64,000 nucleotides of DNA from positions 62,001 through 126,000 of the forward strand of contig NZ_BEWC01000002.1 in assembly GCF_003112575.1 (NCBI RefSeq). Reading direction: 5' to 3'. Each line of letters opens with the position of its first letter. Within the stretch, counting starts at the first letter, position 1. Positions 20,175 through 28,039 of this stretch are shown here, one piece after another. The position numbers and the translations under genes were made by a program. A model generated the notes under the pieces. The model did not search any database. It was not told where the DNA came from and saw only the letters and a list, made by a program, of their open reading frames with translations. The DNA is from Streptomyces ardesiacus (GTDB lineage Bacteria > Actinomycetota > Actinomycetes > Streptomycetales > Streptomycetaceae).

Positions 20175-20816
20175 ATGGCCGGTACCGAGGACGCCTACAC
20201 CGCCGAACCCTTCGTTCCACGGCGCGGCGGCCTTCCCGCCCTGCGCGAGGCGGCAGCCGGATGTCGCGGCTGCCCCCTGCACCGGGACGCCACCCGGACC
20301 GTCTTCGGCGCCGGCGAGGCCACCGCCCGCGTCATGCTCGTCGGCGAGCAGCCCGGCGACCAGGAGGACCGCCAGGGCAAGCCCTTCGTCGGCCCCGCCG
20401 GCAGGCTCCTCGACCGGGCGCTCGCGGACGCCGGCATCGACCCGGCGGACGCCTACGTCACCAACGCCGTCAAGCACTTCAAGTTCACGCGGGCCGAACC
20501 CCGCAAGCGCCGTATCCACAAGGCGCCCACCCTGCGCGAGACGGCGGCCTGCGGTCCCTGGCTGGCCGCCGAACTGGACCGGGTGGCGCCCGAGCTGATC
20601 GTGGTGCTGGGCGCCACGGCGGGCAAGGCGCTGCTCGGCTCGTCGTTCCGGGTCACGCGGGTGCGCGGCACGGTGCTGGAGGAGGAGATCCACGGGCGTC
20701 CGCAGCGGCTCGTGCCGACCGTGCACCCTTCGGCCGTCCTGCGGGCCGACGACCGGGACGGGGCGTACCAGGGGCTGGTCTCCGACCTGAAAATCGCCGC
20801 ACGGGAAATCGGGTAA
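20175..20816 (+). CDS. udgX: UdgX-type uracil-DNA glycosylase (covalent uracil binder)
   Basis: 213 residues, family IV-like Fe-S uracil-DNA glycosylase of the UdgX class. Motif A GEQPGDQED, the UdgX-specific basic loop KRRIHK (after KHFKFTRAEPR), and motif B HPSAVL are all present. The loop histidine in KRRIHK is the residue known in M. smegmatis UdgX to become covalently linked to abasic DNA after uracil removal. Cluster cysteines are visible in CRGC and AACGPW. Stand-alone gene. The start has no strong ribosome site, so an alternative start a few codons away is possible. Confidence 0.9.
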   Translation: MAGTEDAYTAEPFVPRRGGLPALREAAAGCRGCPLHRDATRTVFGAGEATARVMLVGEQPGDQEDRQGKPFVGPAGRLLDRALADAGIDPADAYVTNAVKHFKFTRAEPRKRRIHKAPTLRETAACGPWLAAELDRVAPELIVVLGATAGKALLGSSFRVTRVRGTVLEEEIHGRPQRLVPTVHPSAVLRADDRDGAYQGLVSDLKIAAREIG

Positions 20817-20820
20817 TAGC

Positions 20821-20826
20821 TACTAT
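20821..20826 (+). promoter_or_regulatory. -10 element TACTAT, leaderless start of GNAT gene
   Basis: TACTAT ends 6 nt before the GTG at 20833 and there is no ribosome-binding sequence between them. Confidence 0.45.
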
Positions 20827-20832
20827 GGGTCG

Positions 20833-21357
20833 GTGTCCCTTACTTTCACTTTCGATCCGCCCCTCACCCGCGACCTCCGCGACGGCGTCCTCGACCTGTG
20901 GACCGACGTCTCCAACGCCGGCGGCTCCGTGGGCTTCGTACCGCCCGTGACGCGCGAGGACATCCGCCCCGAGCTGGTCAGACACCTGGTGGGCATGGCC
21001 GAGGGGCGTACCCGGCTGCTCGTCGGTCACGACGAGGAGGGGCGAGTGGCCGCCACCGCCTTCCTCGCCCTCAACACCCACCGGCTGATGCGGCACTGGC
21101 TGTGGCTCTACACGGTCATGGTCCACCCGCGCCACCAGGGCCGCGGCTACGGCCGGGACCTGATGGGCGCCGCCGCGGAGGCCGCCCGCACCTGCGAGGG
21201 CATCGAGGCGATCCGGCTCACCTGCCGGGGCGGGCTCGGCCTGGAGCGGTTCTACGAGTCCTGCGGCTACAAGGAGGTCGGCCGCGTCCCCGGCGCCATC
21301 CGGGTCGCCCCCGGCGACGACCGGGACGACGTCTTCCTGCTGCTGCCCCTCGGGTGA
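20833..21357 (+). CDS. GNAT family N-acetyltransferase
   Basis: 174 residues with the GNAT acetyl-CoA fold. The pyrophosphate-binding stretch VHPRHQGRGYGRDLM (R/QxxGxG/A form) is clear at about residue 100, and GLERFYESCGYKEVGR gives the typical C-terminal beta strand. Substrate not predictable. A stand-alone gene, probably leaderless from GTG 20833. Confidence 0.87.
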   Translation: MSLTFTFDPPLTRDLRDGVLDLWTDVSNAGGSVGFVPPVTREDIRPELVRHLVGMAEGRTRLLVGHDEEGRVAATAFLALNTHRLMRHWLWLYTVMVHPRHQGRGYGRDLMGAAAEAARTCEGIEAIRLTCRGGLGLERFYESCGYKEVGRVPGAIRVAPGDDRDDVFLLLPLG

Positions 21358-21456
21358 CCCCCGGCCGGTCCCGGCCGACCCCCCTGCAGGACCGGCGGCA
21401 CGGCATGTTTCACTGGACAGTGCCTCTTTGTGCCAGAAACGGAAGAGTGGATTGAG

Positions 21457-21756
21457 ATGCTCCGCTACACGCTGATGCGCCTCGGGATCTTCGCAGGCTG
21501 CCTCGTGGTCGTCTGGGGGCTCGTCTACGCCGGAGTGTTCCCACGCGGCCTCGGCGACTCCAACGGCATGTGGATCCTCCTGCTCTCCCTGCTGGTCTCC
21601 GCCCCCATCAGCTACGTCGCGCTGCGCAAGGAGCGGGACCGGGCCTCGGAGCAGGTCGCGGGCCGGGTCACCCGCATGAAGGCCAACCTGGAGGCCAACC
21701 GCGGCCAGGAGGACAGCGCCGACGACGCCGCACGGGCCCAGGGCCAGACCTCGTAA
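21457..21756 (+). CDS. DUF4229-type small membrane protein
   Basis: 99 residues from ATG 21457, with GGAAGAG upstream. Two hydrophobic segments (LGIFAGCLVVVWGLVYAGV and MWILLLSLLVSAPISYVAL), then a basic/acidic helical tail (KERDRASEQVAGRV) ending in a charged low-complexity tail. This matches the common actinobacterial DUF4229 pattern. Function unknown. A strong terminator follows. Confidence 0.8.
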   Translation: MLRYTLMRLGIFAGCLVVVWGLVYAGVFPRGLGDSNGMWILLLSLLVSAPISYVALRKERDRASEQVAGRVTRMKANLEANRGQEDSADDAARAQGQTS

Positions 21757-21775
21757 CGTCCGTCACGCACCCGCA

Positions 21776-21810
21776 CGCCCCGGCTTCCGAATTCACCGGA
21801 AACCGGGGCG
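21776..21810 (+). terminator. Terminator after DUF4229 gene
   Basis: CGCCCCGG (21776-21783) pairs with CCGGGGCG (21803-21810). TTCCG/CGGAA extends the stem after one mismatch, with loop AATTCAC and a short T-run (CTTTGGG) after it. A second GGGCGGG/CCGCCC hairpin follows near 21824. Confidence 0.7.
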
Positions 21811-21845
21811 CTTTGGGTTCTGAGGGCGGGGTCCCGCCCCGACCT

Positions 21846-21874
21846 CTCAAAGTATGGCTTTGAGTGTCTCAAAG
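21846..21874 (+). promoter_or_regulatory. CTCAAAG/CTTTGAG repeat cluster before leader peptide
   Basis: CTCAAAG (21846-21852), its inverse CTTTGAG (21858-21864) and a third CTCAAAG (21868-21874) lie 20-50 bp before the leader-peptide ATG, next to the TTAAAGT -10-like box near 21882. Probably a promoter with an operator for a dimeric regulator. Confidence 0.45.
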
Positions 21875-21896
21875 CGCTGGTGTTAAAGTCGTGCGC

Positions 21897-21998
21897 ATGA
21901 AGCAAGCAGCCGCGCCCCTCACACCGCAGCGCCTCGCGCTCGTGGCGCGCCTGCACGTGGACCTCTGCCGGAACGCGTCCGCGAACTGTCGCCCCTGA
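21897..21998 (+). CDS. Short Cys-containing leader peptide (attenuator type)
   Basis: A 33-residue open frame starting MKQAAAPLTPQRLALVARLH, with the stretch LHVDLCRNASANCRP at its end. The RLHVDLCR core with Cys residues close to the stop is the signature of short actinobacterial leader peptides found upstream of sulfur and cysteine genes. Ribosome stalling at Cys codons is thought to control the downstream gene there. It precedes the symporter by 79 bp with no other gene between, so it probably couples symporter expression to cysteine supply. No clear attenuator hairpin could be read by eye. Confidence 0.6.
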   Translation: MKQAAAPLTPQRLALVARLHVDLCRNASANCRP

Positions 21999-22077
21999 CG
22001 TTCCCCCCTCATCCAGTCGTTCCCACGTCAGCTCAGCGCATCCCGCACCCCGTCCCGCGTGCCGTCCCCTACGGAGC

Positions 22078-23445
22078 ATGTCCGTGTCCTCAGAGTCCTC
22101 TGCGTCTTCCGCCGCGAAGCCCACGCAGCCCGCCAAGTCCCCGAAGCTCCCGAAGTACCTCAAGGTCCCCTTCTGGGCCCAGATACTCGCCGGCCTCGTC
22201 CTCGGTGTCCTGCTGGGCTGGCTGGCCCGCAGCCAGGACATATCCTGGCTCGTCACCACCCTGGAGAAGGTCGGTGACACCTTCATCGGCCTGCTGAAGC
22301 TGGCCGTCGCCCCGCTGGTCTTCTTCGCGATCCTCGTCTCGATCACCAACCTGCGGAAGGTCAACAACGCGGCCCGCCTGGCGACCCGCACCCTCCTCTG
22401 GTTCATGATCACGTCGCTGATCGCGGTGGCCATCGGCCTCGTCATCGGCCTGGTCACCAACCCCGGCTCCGGCACCGGCCTCACCCCGGCCGACGGCGCC
22501 CGGCCCGAGCACACCGGTTCCTGGATCGACTTCCTGACCGGCATCGTGCCGACCGACGTCATCACGCCGTTCACCGAGCTGAACGTCCTGCAGATCGTCT
22601 TCATGGCCGCCGTCGCCGGCATCGCCGCCCTCCAGCTCGGCGAGCGGGCCCAGCCGATCCTCAACCTGAGCGAGTCCGTCCTCGAACTCCTCCAGAAGGC
22701 CCTGTGGTGGGTCATCCGCCTCGCCCCGCTCGGCACCGTCGGCCTCATCGGCAAGGCCATCGCCACCTACGGCTGGGACCTCATCGGCAAGTACGCCACC
22801 TTCACCGCCGACATCTACGTCGGCTGCGCGATCGTGCTGTTCGTGGTCTACCCGGCGCTGCTCGCCACCGTCGCCAAGGCCAGCCCGCTCCAGTTCTTCA
22901 AGGGCGCCTGGCCCGCCATCCAGCTGGCCTTCGTCTCCCGCTCCTCGGTCGGCACCATGCCGCTGACCCAGAAGGTCACCGAGCGCCTCGGCGTCCCGAA
23001 GGAGTACGCCTCCTTCGCCGTGCCGTTCGGCGCGACGACCAAGATGGACGGCTGCGCCGCGATCTACCCGGCGATCGCCGCGATCTTCGTCGCGCAGATC
23101 TTCGGCATCGACCTCGGGGTCGGCGACTACCTGCTGATCGCCTTCGTCTCGGTGGTCGGCTCCGCCGCCACGGCCGGCCTCACCGGCGCCACGGTCATGC
23201 TCACCCTGACCCTCTCCACCCTGGGCCTGCCCATGGAGGGCGTCGGCCTCCTCCTCGCCATCGACCCGATCCTGGACATGATGCGCACGGCGACGAACGT
23301 TGCGGGCCAGGCGCTCGTTCCGGTGATCGTCTCCGCCCGCGAGGGGCTGCTCGACCGCGAGGCGTACGACCAGGCGCACGCCTCGCCGATCGACGAGCCG
23401 GACCGGGACAAGCAGGACGCGGAGCCGGTCCCGGTCGCCGCCTGA
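22078..23445 (+). CDS. Dicarboxylate/amino acid:cation symporter (DAACS family)
   Basis: 455 residues, GltP/DctA/TcyP-type sodium- or proton-coupled symporter. The serine-rich hairpin RSSVGTMPL, the conserved TKMDGCA in TM7 and a late TNVAGQ-like stretch are visible, with about eight TM segments plus two re-entrant loops. ATG 22078 has GGAG only 1 nt upstream; GTG 22084 (two codons later) has better spacing. Substrate could be C4-dicarboxylate, glutamate/aspartate or, given the Cys leader upstream, cystine. A hairpin follows. Confidence 0.88.
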   Translation: MSVSSESSASSAAKPTQPAKSPKLPKYLKVPFWAQILAGLVLGVLLGWLARSQDISWLVTTLEKVGDTFIGLLKLAVAPLVFFAILVSITNLRKVNNAARLATRTLLWFMITSLIAVAIGLVIGLVTNPGSGTGLTPADGARPEHTGSWIDFLTGIVPTDVITPFTELNVLQIVFMAAVAGIAALQLGERAQPILNLSESVLELLQKALWWVIRLAPLGTVGLIGKAIATYGWDLIGKYATFTADIYVGCAIVLFVVYPALLATVAKASPLQFFKGAWPAIQLAFVSRSSVGTMPLTQKVTERLGVPKEYASFAVPFGATTKMDGCAAIYPAIAAIFVAQIFGIDLGVGDYLLIAFVSVVGSAATAGLTGATVMLTLTLSTLGLPMEGVGLLLAIDPILDMMRTATNVAGQALVPVIVSAREGLLDREAYDQAHASPIDEPDRDKQDAEPVPVAA

Positions 23446-23452
23446 CCACCGG

Positions 23453-23476
23453 GTCCCGGGCGTCGGCGTCCGGGAC
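23453..23476 (+). terminator. Hairpin after symporter
   Basis: GTCCCGG (23453-23459) pairs perfectly with CCGGGAC (23470-23476) around a 10-nt loop just after the symporter stop. Confidence 0.5.
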
Positions 23477-23492
23477 ACGGCCGCACGGACCG

Positions 23493-23498
23493 TACGCT
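23493..23498 (+). promoter_or_regulatory. -10 element TACGCT, leaderless start of TetR gene
   Basis: TACGCT ends 7 nt before ATG 23506; there is no ribosome-binding sequence. Confidence 0.4.
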
Positions 23499-23505
23499 GA
23501 ACCGC

Positions 23506-24234
23506 ATGGGTGCAGGGAAGACCAAGCGGATGCCGCGTGCGGTCCGTGAGCAGCAGATGCTGGACGCCGCCGTGGGCGTCTTCGGCCGGCGCGGGTACAT
23601 GGCGGCGTCGATGGACGAGATCGCCGAACTGGCGGGCGTGTCCAAGCCGCTGGTGTACCTGTACCTGAACTCGAAGGACGACCTCTTCAGCGCCTGCATC
23701 GGCCGCGAGGCCCGCGCCCTCACCGAGGCGGTGCGGGCCGGGGTGCGTCCGGGGCTGTCCGCCGACGGGCAACTCTGGTCGGGGCTGCGGGCGTTCTTCA
23801 CCCACACCGCGCGTCATCCGGACGCCTGGCGGATGCTGCATCTGCACGCCCGTACGCACGGCGAGCGGTTCGCCGCCGAGGTCGCGGCGATGCGCGAGGA
23901 GATCGTCGCCTTCGTGACCCACCTGATCGCCGCCGCGGCGCGGGACGCGCACCGGGACCCGCATCTGGCCGAGGGCGAGGTCGCCGGGCTGGCCGAGGCG
24001 CTGGTCGGCGCCGCCGAGTCGCTCGCCGACTGGGCGGGCGCCACCGAGGGGGTCACCGCCAAGCAGGCGGCGGCGACCCTGATGAACTTCGCCTGGGCCG
24101 GTCTGGGCGACCTGATGGCGGGCCGCCCGTGGGCCGCGCCGGAGGAGCCCGAGGCGGAGGAGTCCCCGCCGGAGGAGCCCGCGCCGGAGCCGGGCAAGGC
24201 GCCGGGCGGGGCGGTCCCGGTTCAGGCCGGGTAG
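23506..24234 (+). CDS. TetR family regulator (fatty-acid gene neighbour)
   Basis: 242 residues. N-terminal TetR HTH (MLDAAVGVFGRRGYMAASMD, recognition helix VSKPLVYLYLNSKDDLF) and a helical ligand domain with HPDAWRMLHLHART. The C-terminal tail is Pro/Glu-rich. It overlaps tail-to-tail by 13 bp with the MaoC-like gene. It is the only regulator in the fatty-acid group, so it is the best candidate to bind the TTACY-N4-RGTAA palindromes at 26471 and 27818. That link is inference. Confidence 0.85.
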   Translation: MGAGKTKRMPRAVREQQMLDAAVGVFGRRGYMAASMDEIAELAGVSKPLVYLYLNSKDDLFSACIGREARALTEAVRAGVRPGLSADGQLWSGLRAFFTHTARHPDAWRMLHLHARTHGERFAAEVAAMREEIVAFVTHLIAAAARDAHRDPHLAEGEVAGLAEALVGAAESLADWAGATEGVTAKQAAATLMNFAWAGLGDLMAGRPWAAPEEPEAEESPPEEPAPEPGKAPGGAVPVQAG

Positions 24235-25100
24235 GGCCCGACCTCTCCCCGGACGTGCAGCCGCCCGTCGCGGGCGCCGCGCAGTTCGAACCGCCCGCAC
24301 GTGCCCTCCTCGGCGCCGTACGCCACCGTCCCCGGCAGCAGCACCGGTGCCCGGAACTCCGCCCGCACCACGGCCGCGTCCGGTGTCCCGTGCTCGGCCA
24401 GGCACCGGGCCACGGTCCACATGCCGTGCGCGACGGCCCGCGGGAAGCCGAACGTGCGGGCGGTGAGCGGGTGCAGGTGGATCGGGTTGCGGTCCCCGGA
24501 CGCGGCACCGTAGCGGCGTCCGACGTCCCCGGCGAGCCGCCACTCGGCGCGGGCGGGGAGGGGGTCGCGAGGACCGGACGGGGCTTCGGAGGTGCGGTCG
24601 GCGGCGTCGGTGCGGTGCCGGGCCAGGTAGGTGCTGCGCGACTCCCACACGAGGTCGGCGCCGGCGCGCGCCTCCGTGACCACCGTCGCCTCGGTGCCCC
24701 GCCGGTGCGGGGCGAGTCCCTCGACGTGCACCGCGAGCCGGTAGGCGGCGTGCGCGGGCATGGCGGCGTGCCGGGTGATGTCGAGGGAGGTGTGGACGAG
24801 CCCGAGCAGGGGCAGCGGGAAGTCCCGGGCGCTCATCAGGCGCATGGCCAGCGGGAACCCCAGCACGTGCGGATAGGTCACCGGAAGCGCGTCCGCGCCG
24901 GTCGCGAACCCGCACACCCGCTCGTACGCCGAAAGACGCGCGAGGTCCACGCGCAGGTGGGGCAGGACCAGCCGGGTGCGGGGGAAGTCCGCGTCCGGGC
25001 GGGGCCGCTTGAGGGGCGACAGGAGCGCGCCGCGGGCGAGGAGCGGGGGGAGCGCGGGGACGCCGGTCAGGGTGCGGGTGGTGGGGGCCGCCGTGGTCAT
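24222..25100 (-). CDS. MaoC-like hot-dog dehydratase
   Basis: 292 residues from ATG 25100. The C-terminal half carries the MaoC/R-hydratase signature ASGDRNPIHLHPLTARTFGF...AHGMW, with the catalytic Asp/His pair in the hydratase motif. The N-terminal half is a degenerate hot-dog repeat, as in double-hot-dog hydratases. Its ATG overlaps the TGA of the reductase upstream (TGATG), so the two are co-translated. Probably dehydrates a 3-hydroxyacyl-CoA or -ACP produced by the reductase. Confidence 0.87.
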   Translation of the reverse strand: MTTAAPTTRTLTGVPALPPLLARGALLSPLKRPRPDADFPRTRLVLPHLRVDLARLSAYERVCGFATGADALPVTYPHVLGFPLAMRLMSARDFPLPLLGLVHTSLDITRHAAMPAHAAYRLAVHVEGLAPHRRGTEATVVTEARAGADLVWESRSTYLARHRTDAADRTSEAPSGPRDPLPARAEWRLAGDVGRRYGAASGDRNPIHLHPLTARTFGFPRAVAHGMWTVARCLAEHGTPDAAVVRAEFRAPVLLPGTVAYGAEEGTCGRFELRGARDGRLHVRGEVGPYPA

Positions 25101-26392
25101 CAGGCCCCCAACAGGCTCTGGCCGCAGACCCGTACGACCTGGCCGTTGACCGCTCCGGAGGCCGGGTGGGCGAGCCAGGCGGTGGTCCGGGCGACGTCGA
25201 CGGGCAGGCCGCCCTGGGCGAGGGAGTTCATGCGGCGGCCGGCCTCGCGGATGAGGAGCGGTACCGCCGCCGTCATCTTCGTCTCGATGAACCCGGGTGC
25301 CACCGCGTTCACCGTCACCCCGTGCTCGTCGAGCGCGCGCGGCGCGAGCGAGCGGACCAGGCCGACGATGCCCGCCTTGCTGGCGCCGTAGTTGGTCTGT
25401 CCCGCGTTGCCGGCGAGCCCGGCGATGGAGGCCGTCGCCACGATCCGTCCGCCCCGGTTGACCGCGCCCGCGGCGAGCAGCGCGTCGGTGGTGCGCAGGA
25501 CGCCGGCGAGGTTGACGTCGAGGACGGAACTCCAGCGTTCGGCGGGCATGTTGACCAGGCGCCGGTCGCGGGTGATGCCCGCGTTGTGGACGAGGACGTC
25601 GAGTCCGCCGGGCAGGGCCTCGGCGATGCGCTCGCCCGCGTCGGCGGCGGTGATGTCGAGCGCGAGGGCGGTGCCGCCCAGGCGTTCGGCGGCGCGGCGG
25701 GCCGCGTCCTCGGCCTGCGGCACGTCGAGGACGACGACCTGGGCGCCCTGCCCGGCCAGCGTCTCGGCGACGGCGGCGCCGATGCCCCGGGCGGCTCCGG
25801 TGACCAGGGCGGTGCGCCCGGCGAGGGGCAGGTCCCCGTCGTCGGGTTCCTGCTCCCCACCGGTCGTCCCGACCTCGATGACCTGGCCGCTGACGTAGGC
25901 GGAGGCGGGGGAGAGGAGGAAGCGGAGGGTGGACTCGGCGGGGGCCGCCTCGGTGAGCCGTACGAGGTTGACCGTCCTGCCCCGCCCGATCTCCTTGCCC
26001 AGCGAGCGGGTGAACCCCTCCAACGCCTGCTGGGCGGCGGCCTGGTGGTGGTCGTCGGCGGCGAGCGGGGCGCCGAGCACGACCACGCGGCCGCTCGCGG
26101 CGACGGACCCTGCGACGGGGTGCAGGGCGGCGTGCACGTCGGCGAGCGCGGCGACGTCGCGTACGCCGGTGGCGTCGAGGACGACGGCGGCGGGGCGGCC
26201 GTTCACGTCGGCGGGGAGGCCGGTGCGGGCCAGGACCGGCGCGAGGTCGAGGTCGGACTTCCCGGCCGTGAGATGGAGCAGTCCGCCGTCGAGCGCGTCC
26301 CGCCGCAGCTCGGCGGGTTGGGGCAGACCCAGCCGGCGGGTGAGGAAACGGCCGGGTGCGGTGCCGGTGAAGCTGAGATAGCGGTCGGCCAT
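25100..26392 (-). CDS. High-molecular-weight 3-oxoacyl reductase (FabG4-type SDR)
   Basis: 430 residues, about twice a normal FabG. An N-terminal degenerate Rossmann region (~1-195) precedes a C-terminal SDR domain with cofactor loop TGAARGIG, NAGIT, and the catalytic Ser-Tyr-Lys set (Ser in TASIAG, Tyr and Lys in NYGASKAG). This arrangement is that of FabG4/HMwFabG, which reduces long-chain 3-oxoacyl-CoA. ATG 26392 was chosen for its GGGAGA ribosome site and family N-terminus MADRYLSFTGT. First gene of an operon with the MaoC-like gene; divergent from the thiolase. Confidence 0.88.
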   Translation of the reverse strand: MADRYLSFTGTAPGRFLTRRLGLPQPAELRRDALDGGLLHLTAGKSDLDLAPVLARTGLPADVNGRPAAVVLDATGVRDVAALADVHAALHPVAGSVAASGRVVVLGAPLAADDHHQAAAQQALEGFTRSLGKEIGRGRTVNLVRLTEAAPAESTLRFLLSPASAYVSGQVIEVGTTGGEQEPDDGDLPLAGRTALVTGAARGIGAAVAETLAGQGAQVVVLDVPQAEDAARRAAERLGGTALALDITAADAGERIAEALPGGLDVLVHNAGITRDRRLVNMPAERWSSVLDVNLAGVLRTTDALLAAGAVNRGGRIVATASIAGLAGNAGQTNYGASKAGIVGLVRSLAPRALDEHGVTVNAVAPGFIETKMTAAVPLLIREAGRRMNSLAQGGLPVDVARTTAWLAHPASGAVNGQVVRVCGQSLLGA

Positions 26393-26470
26393 GTCTGTCT
26401 CCCAGGCGGCTGCGACGTGGTCCAGAGGCCGGTCGTGGGCGCTCCCCGCGCACGCCGTGCCCACAACTGC

Positions 26471-26499
26471 TTACTCTGGAGTAAGGTTACCGGAGGTAA
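26471..26499. promoter_or_regulatory. Two adjacent operator-like palindromes (TTACTCTGGAGTAA, TTACCGGAGGTAA)
   Basis: TTACT-CTGG-AGTAA (26471-26484) and TTACC-GGA-GGTAA (26487-26499) lie between the divergent reductase and thiolase genes. The first matches TTACY-N4-RGTAA, as does the site at 27818. Together they look like one regulator's sites overlapping both promoters. Confidence 0.6.
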
Positions 26500-26529
26500 G
26501 CCTATGTCACGGGTGAGGAGCAGGTCGAG

Positions 26530-27816
26530 ATGAGCCCTCTGGCAGCGCAGCCCGCGCGCCGCGTCGCGGTCCTCGGCGGCGCACGCGTCCCCTTCGCCCG
26601 TTCCGACGGGCCCTACGCCACCGCCTCCAACCAGGAGATGCTCACCGCGGCCCTCGACGCGCTGGTCGAGCGGCACGGCCTCCAGGAGCCGGGCGCGGTC
26701 GGCGAGTTCGTGGCCGGCGCGGTCCTCAAGCACAGCCGCGACTTCAACCTCGCCCGCGAGACGGTCCTCGGTTCGGCCCTCGACCCGCGCACCCCCGCCT
26801 ACGACATCCAGCAGGCCTGCGGCACCGGGCTCCAGGCCGTGATCGCCGCCGCCAACAAGATCGCCCTCGGCCAGACCGAGTCGGCGGTCGCGGGCGGCGC
26901 CGACACCGCGAGCGACGCCCCGCTCGGCGTCAACGACCGCCTGCGCCGCATCCTGCTGGAGGCCCGCCGGGCGAAGACCGCCGGTGCGCGGCTGAAGGCA
27001 CTGGCGAGGATCCGCCCGGGACACCTGGTCCCCGACATCCCGCGCAACGCCGAGCCGCGCACCGGCCTGTCGATGGGCGAGCACGCCGCGGTCACCGCGC
27101 GCGCCTGGGGCATCACCCGTGAGGACCAGGACGCGCTGGCCGCCGCGAGCCACCAGCGGCTGGCCGCCGCCTACGAACGCGGTTTCTTCCAGGACCTGGT
27201 GGTCCCCTTCCGGGGCCTGGCGCGCGACCAGAACCTGCGCCCCGGCTCGACGGTGGAGAAACTGGCCGCGCTCCGGCCGGTGTTCGGCCTCGACGCCCCG
27301 GACCCCACGATGACGGCGGGCAACTCCACGCCCCTGACCGACGGCGCCGCCACCGTGCTGCTGGCGAGCGAGGAGTGGGCGCGGGCCCGGGGCGTCGAAC
27401 CCCTCGCCTACCTCACGGCGTACGAGACGGCGGCCGTGGACTTCGCCGGCGGGGACGTCGCGGGCGGCGAGGACGGGCTGCTGATGGCCCCGGCGTACGC
27501 GGTCCCGCGGATGCTGGAGCGGGCCGGTCTCGGGATGGGGGACTTCGACCTCGTCGAGATCCACGAGGCGTTCGCCTCCCAGGTGCTGGCCACGCTGGCC
27601 GCCTGGGAGAAGCGCGGCCTGGAACCGGTGGACCGGGCCCGCCTGAACGTGGTAGGCTCCTCCCTCGCCACCGGTCACCCCTTCGCCGCGACCGGCGCCC
27701 GGATCGTGGCGACCCTGGCCACCCTGCTCGCCGAGCGGGAGGGACCGGGGCGCGGCCTGATCTCCGTCTGCGCGGCGGGCGGTCAGGGCGTCACGGCCAT
27801 ACTGGAACGAACGTGA
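26530..27816 (+). CDS. Acetyl-CoA C-acyltransferase (thiolase)
   Basis: 428 residues. Catalytic residues are present in order: nucleophile Cys in QQACGTGLQ (~residue 97), His in GHPFAATG and general-base Cys in CAAGGQG near the C-terminus. The loop region has GLSMGEHAA. Likely a degradative 3-ketoacyl-CoA thiolase or an acetyl-CoA acetyltransferase. With the divergent reductase and hydratase it gives three reactions of a beta-oxidation-like or reversed cycle. Ribosome site is GGAG-like (GAGGAGCAGGTCGAG). Confidence 0.9.
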   Translation: MSPLAAQPARRVAVLGGARVPFARSDGPYATASNQEMLTAALDALVERHGLQEPGAVGEFVAGAVLKHSRDFNLARETVLGSALDPRTPAYDIQQACGTGLQAVIAAANKIALGQTESAVAGGADTASDAPLGVNDRLRRILLEARRAKTAGARLKALARIRPGHLVPDIPRNAEPRTGLSMGEHAAVTARAWGITREDQDALAAASHQRLAAAYERGFFQDLVVPFRGLARDQNLRPGSTVEKLAALRPVFGLDAPDPTMTAGNSTPLTDGAATVLLASEEWARARGVEPLAYLTAYETAAVDFAGGDVAGGEDGLLMAPAYAVPRMLERAGLGMGDFDLVEIHEAFASQVLATLAAWEKRGLEPVDRARLNVVGSSLATGHPFAATGARIVATLATLLAEREGPGRGLISVCAAGGQGVTAILERT

Positions 27817-27817
27817 C

Positions 27818-27831
27818 TTACCCTCAGGTAA
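27818..27831. promoter_or_regulatory. Operator-like palindrome TTACCCTCAGGTAA
   Basis: TTACC-CTCA-GGTAA lies 2 bp after the thiolase stop and about 210 bp before the acyl-CoA ligase start. It matches the TTACY-N4-RGTAA pattern at 26471, so both probably belong to one regulon. Confidence 0.55.
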
Positions 27832-28039
27832 CCCCCAACACTGCACAGGTCCGGCCCGGGACCGTCCCCGAACGCGCACCAAGTCCCCACGCGGACGCCG
27901 TACGATCCCGGGACTGACCGTCGGTAACCCCTGCCCGCGGAACCGGCGGTGAACGCCTCGGCACCCGAGGCACGTACGTCATGCAGCAGAGCAGCGACCG
28001 CAGGAGCGGTGTCTTTGCCGCACGTCCCAGGAGCCGCCC

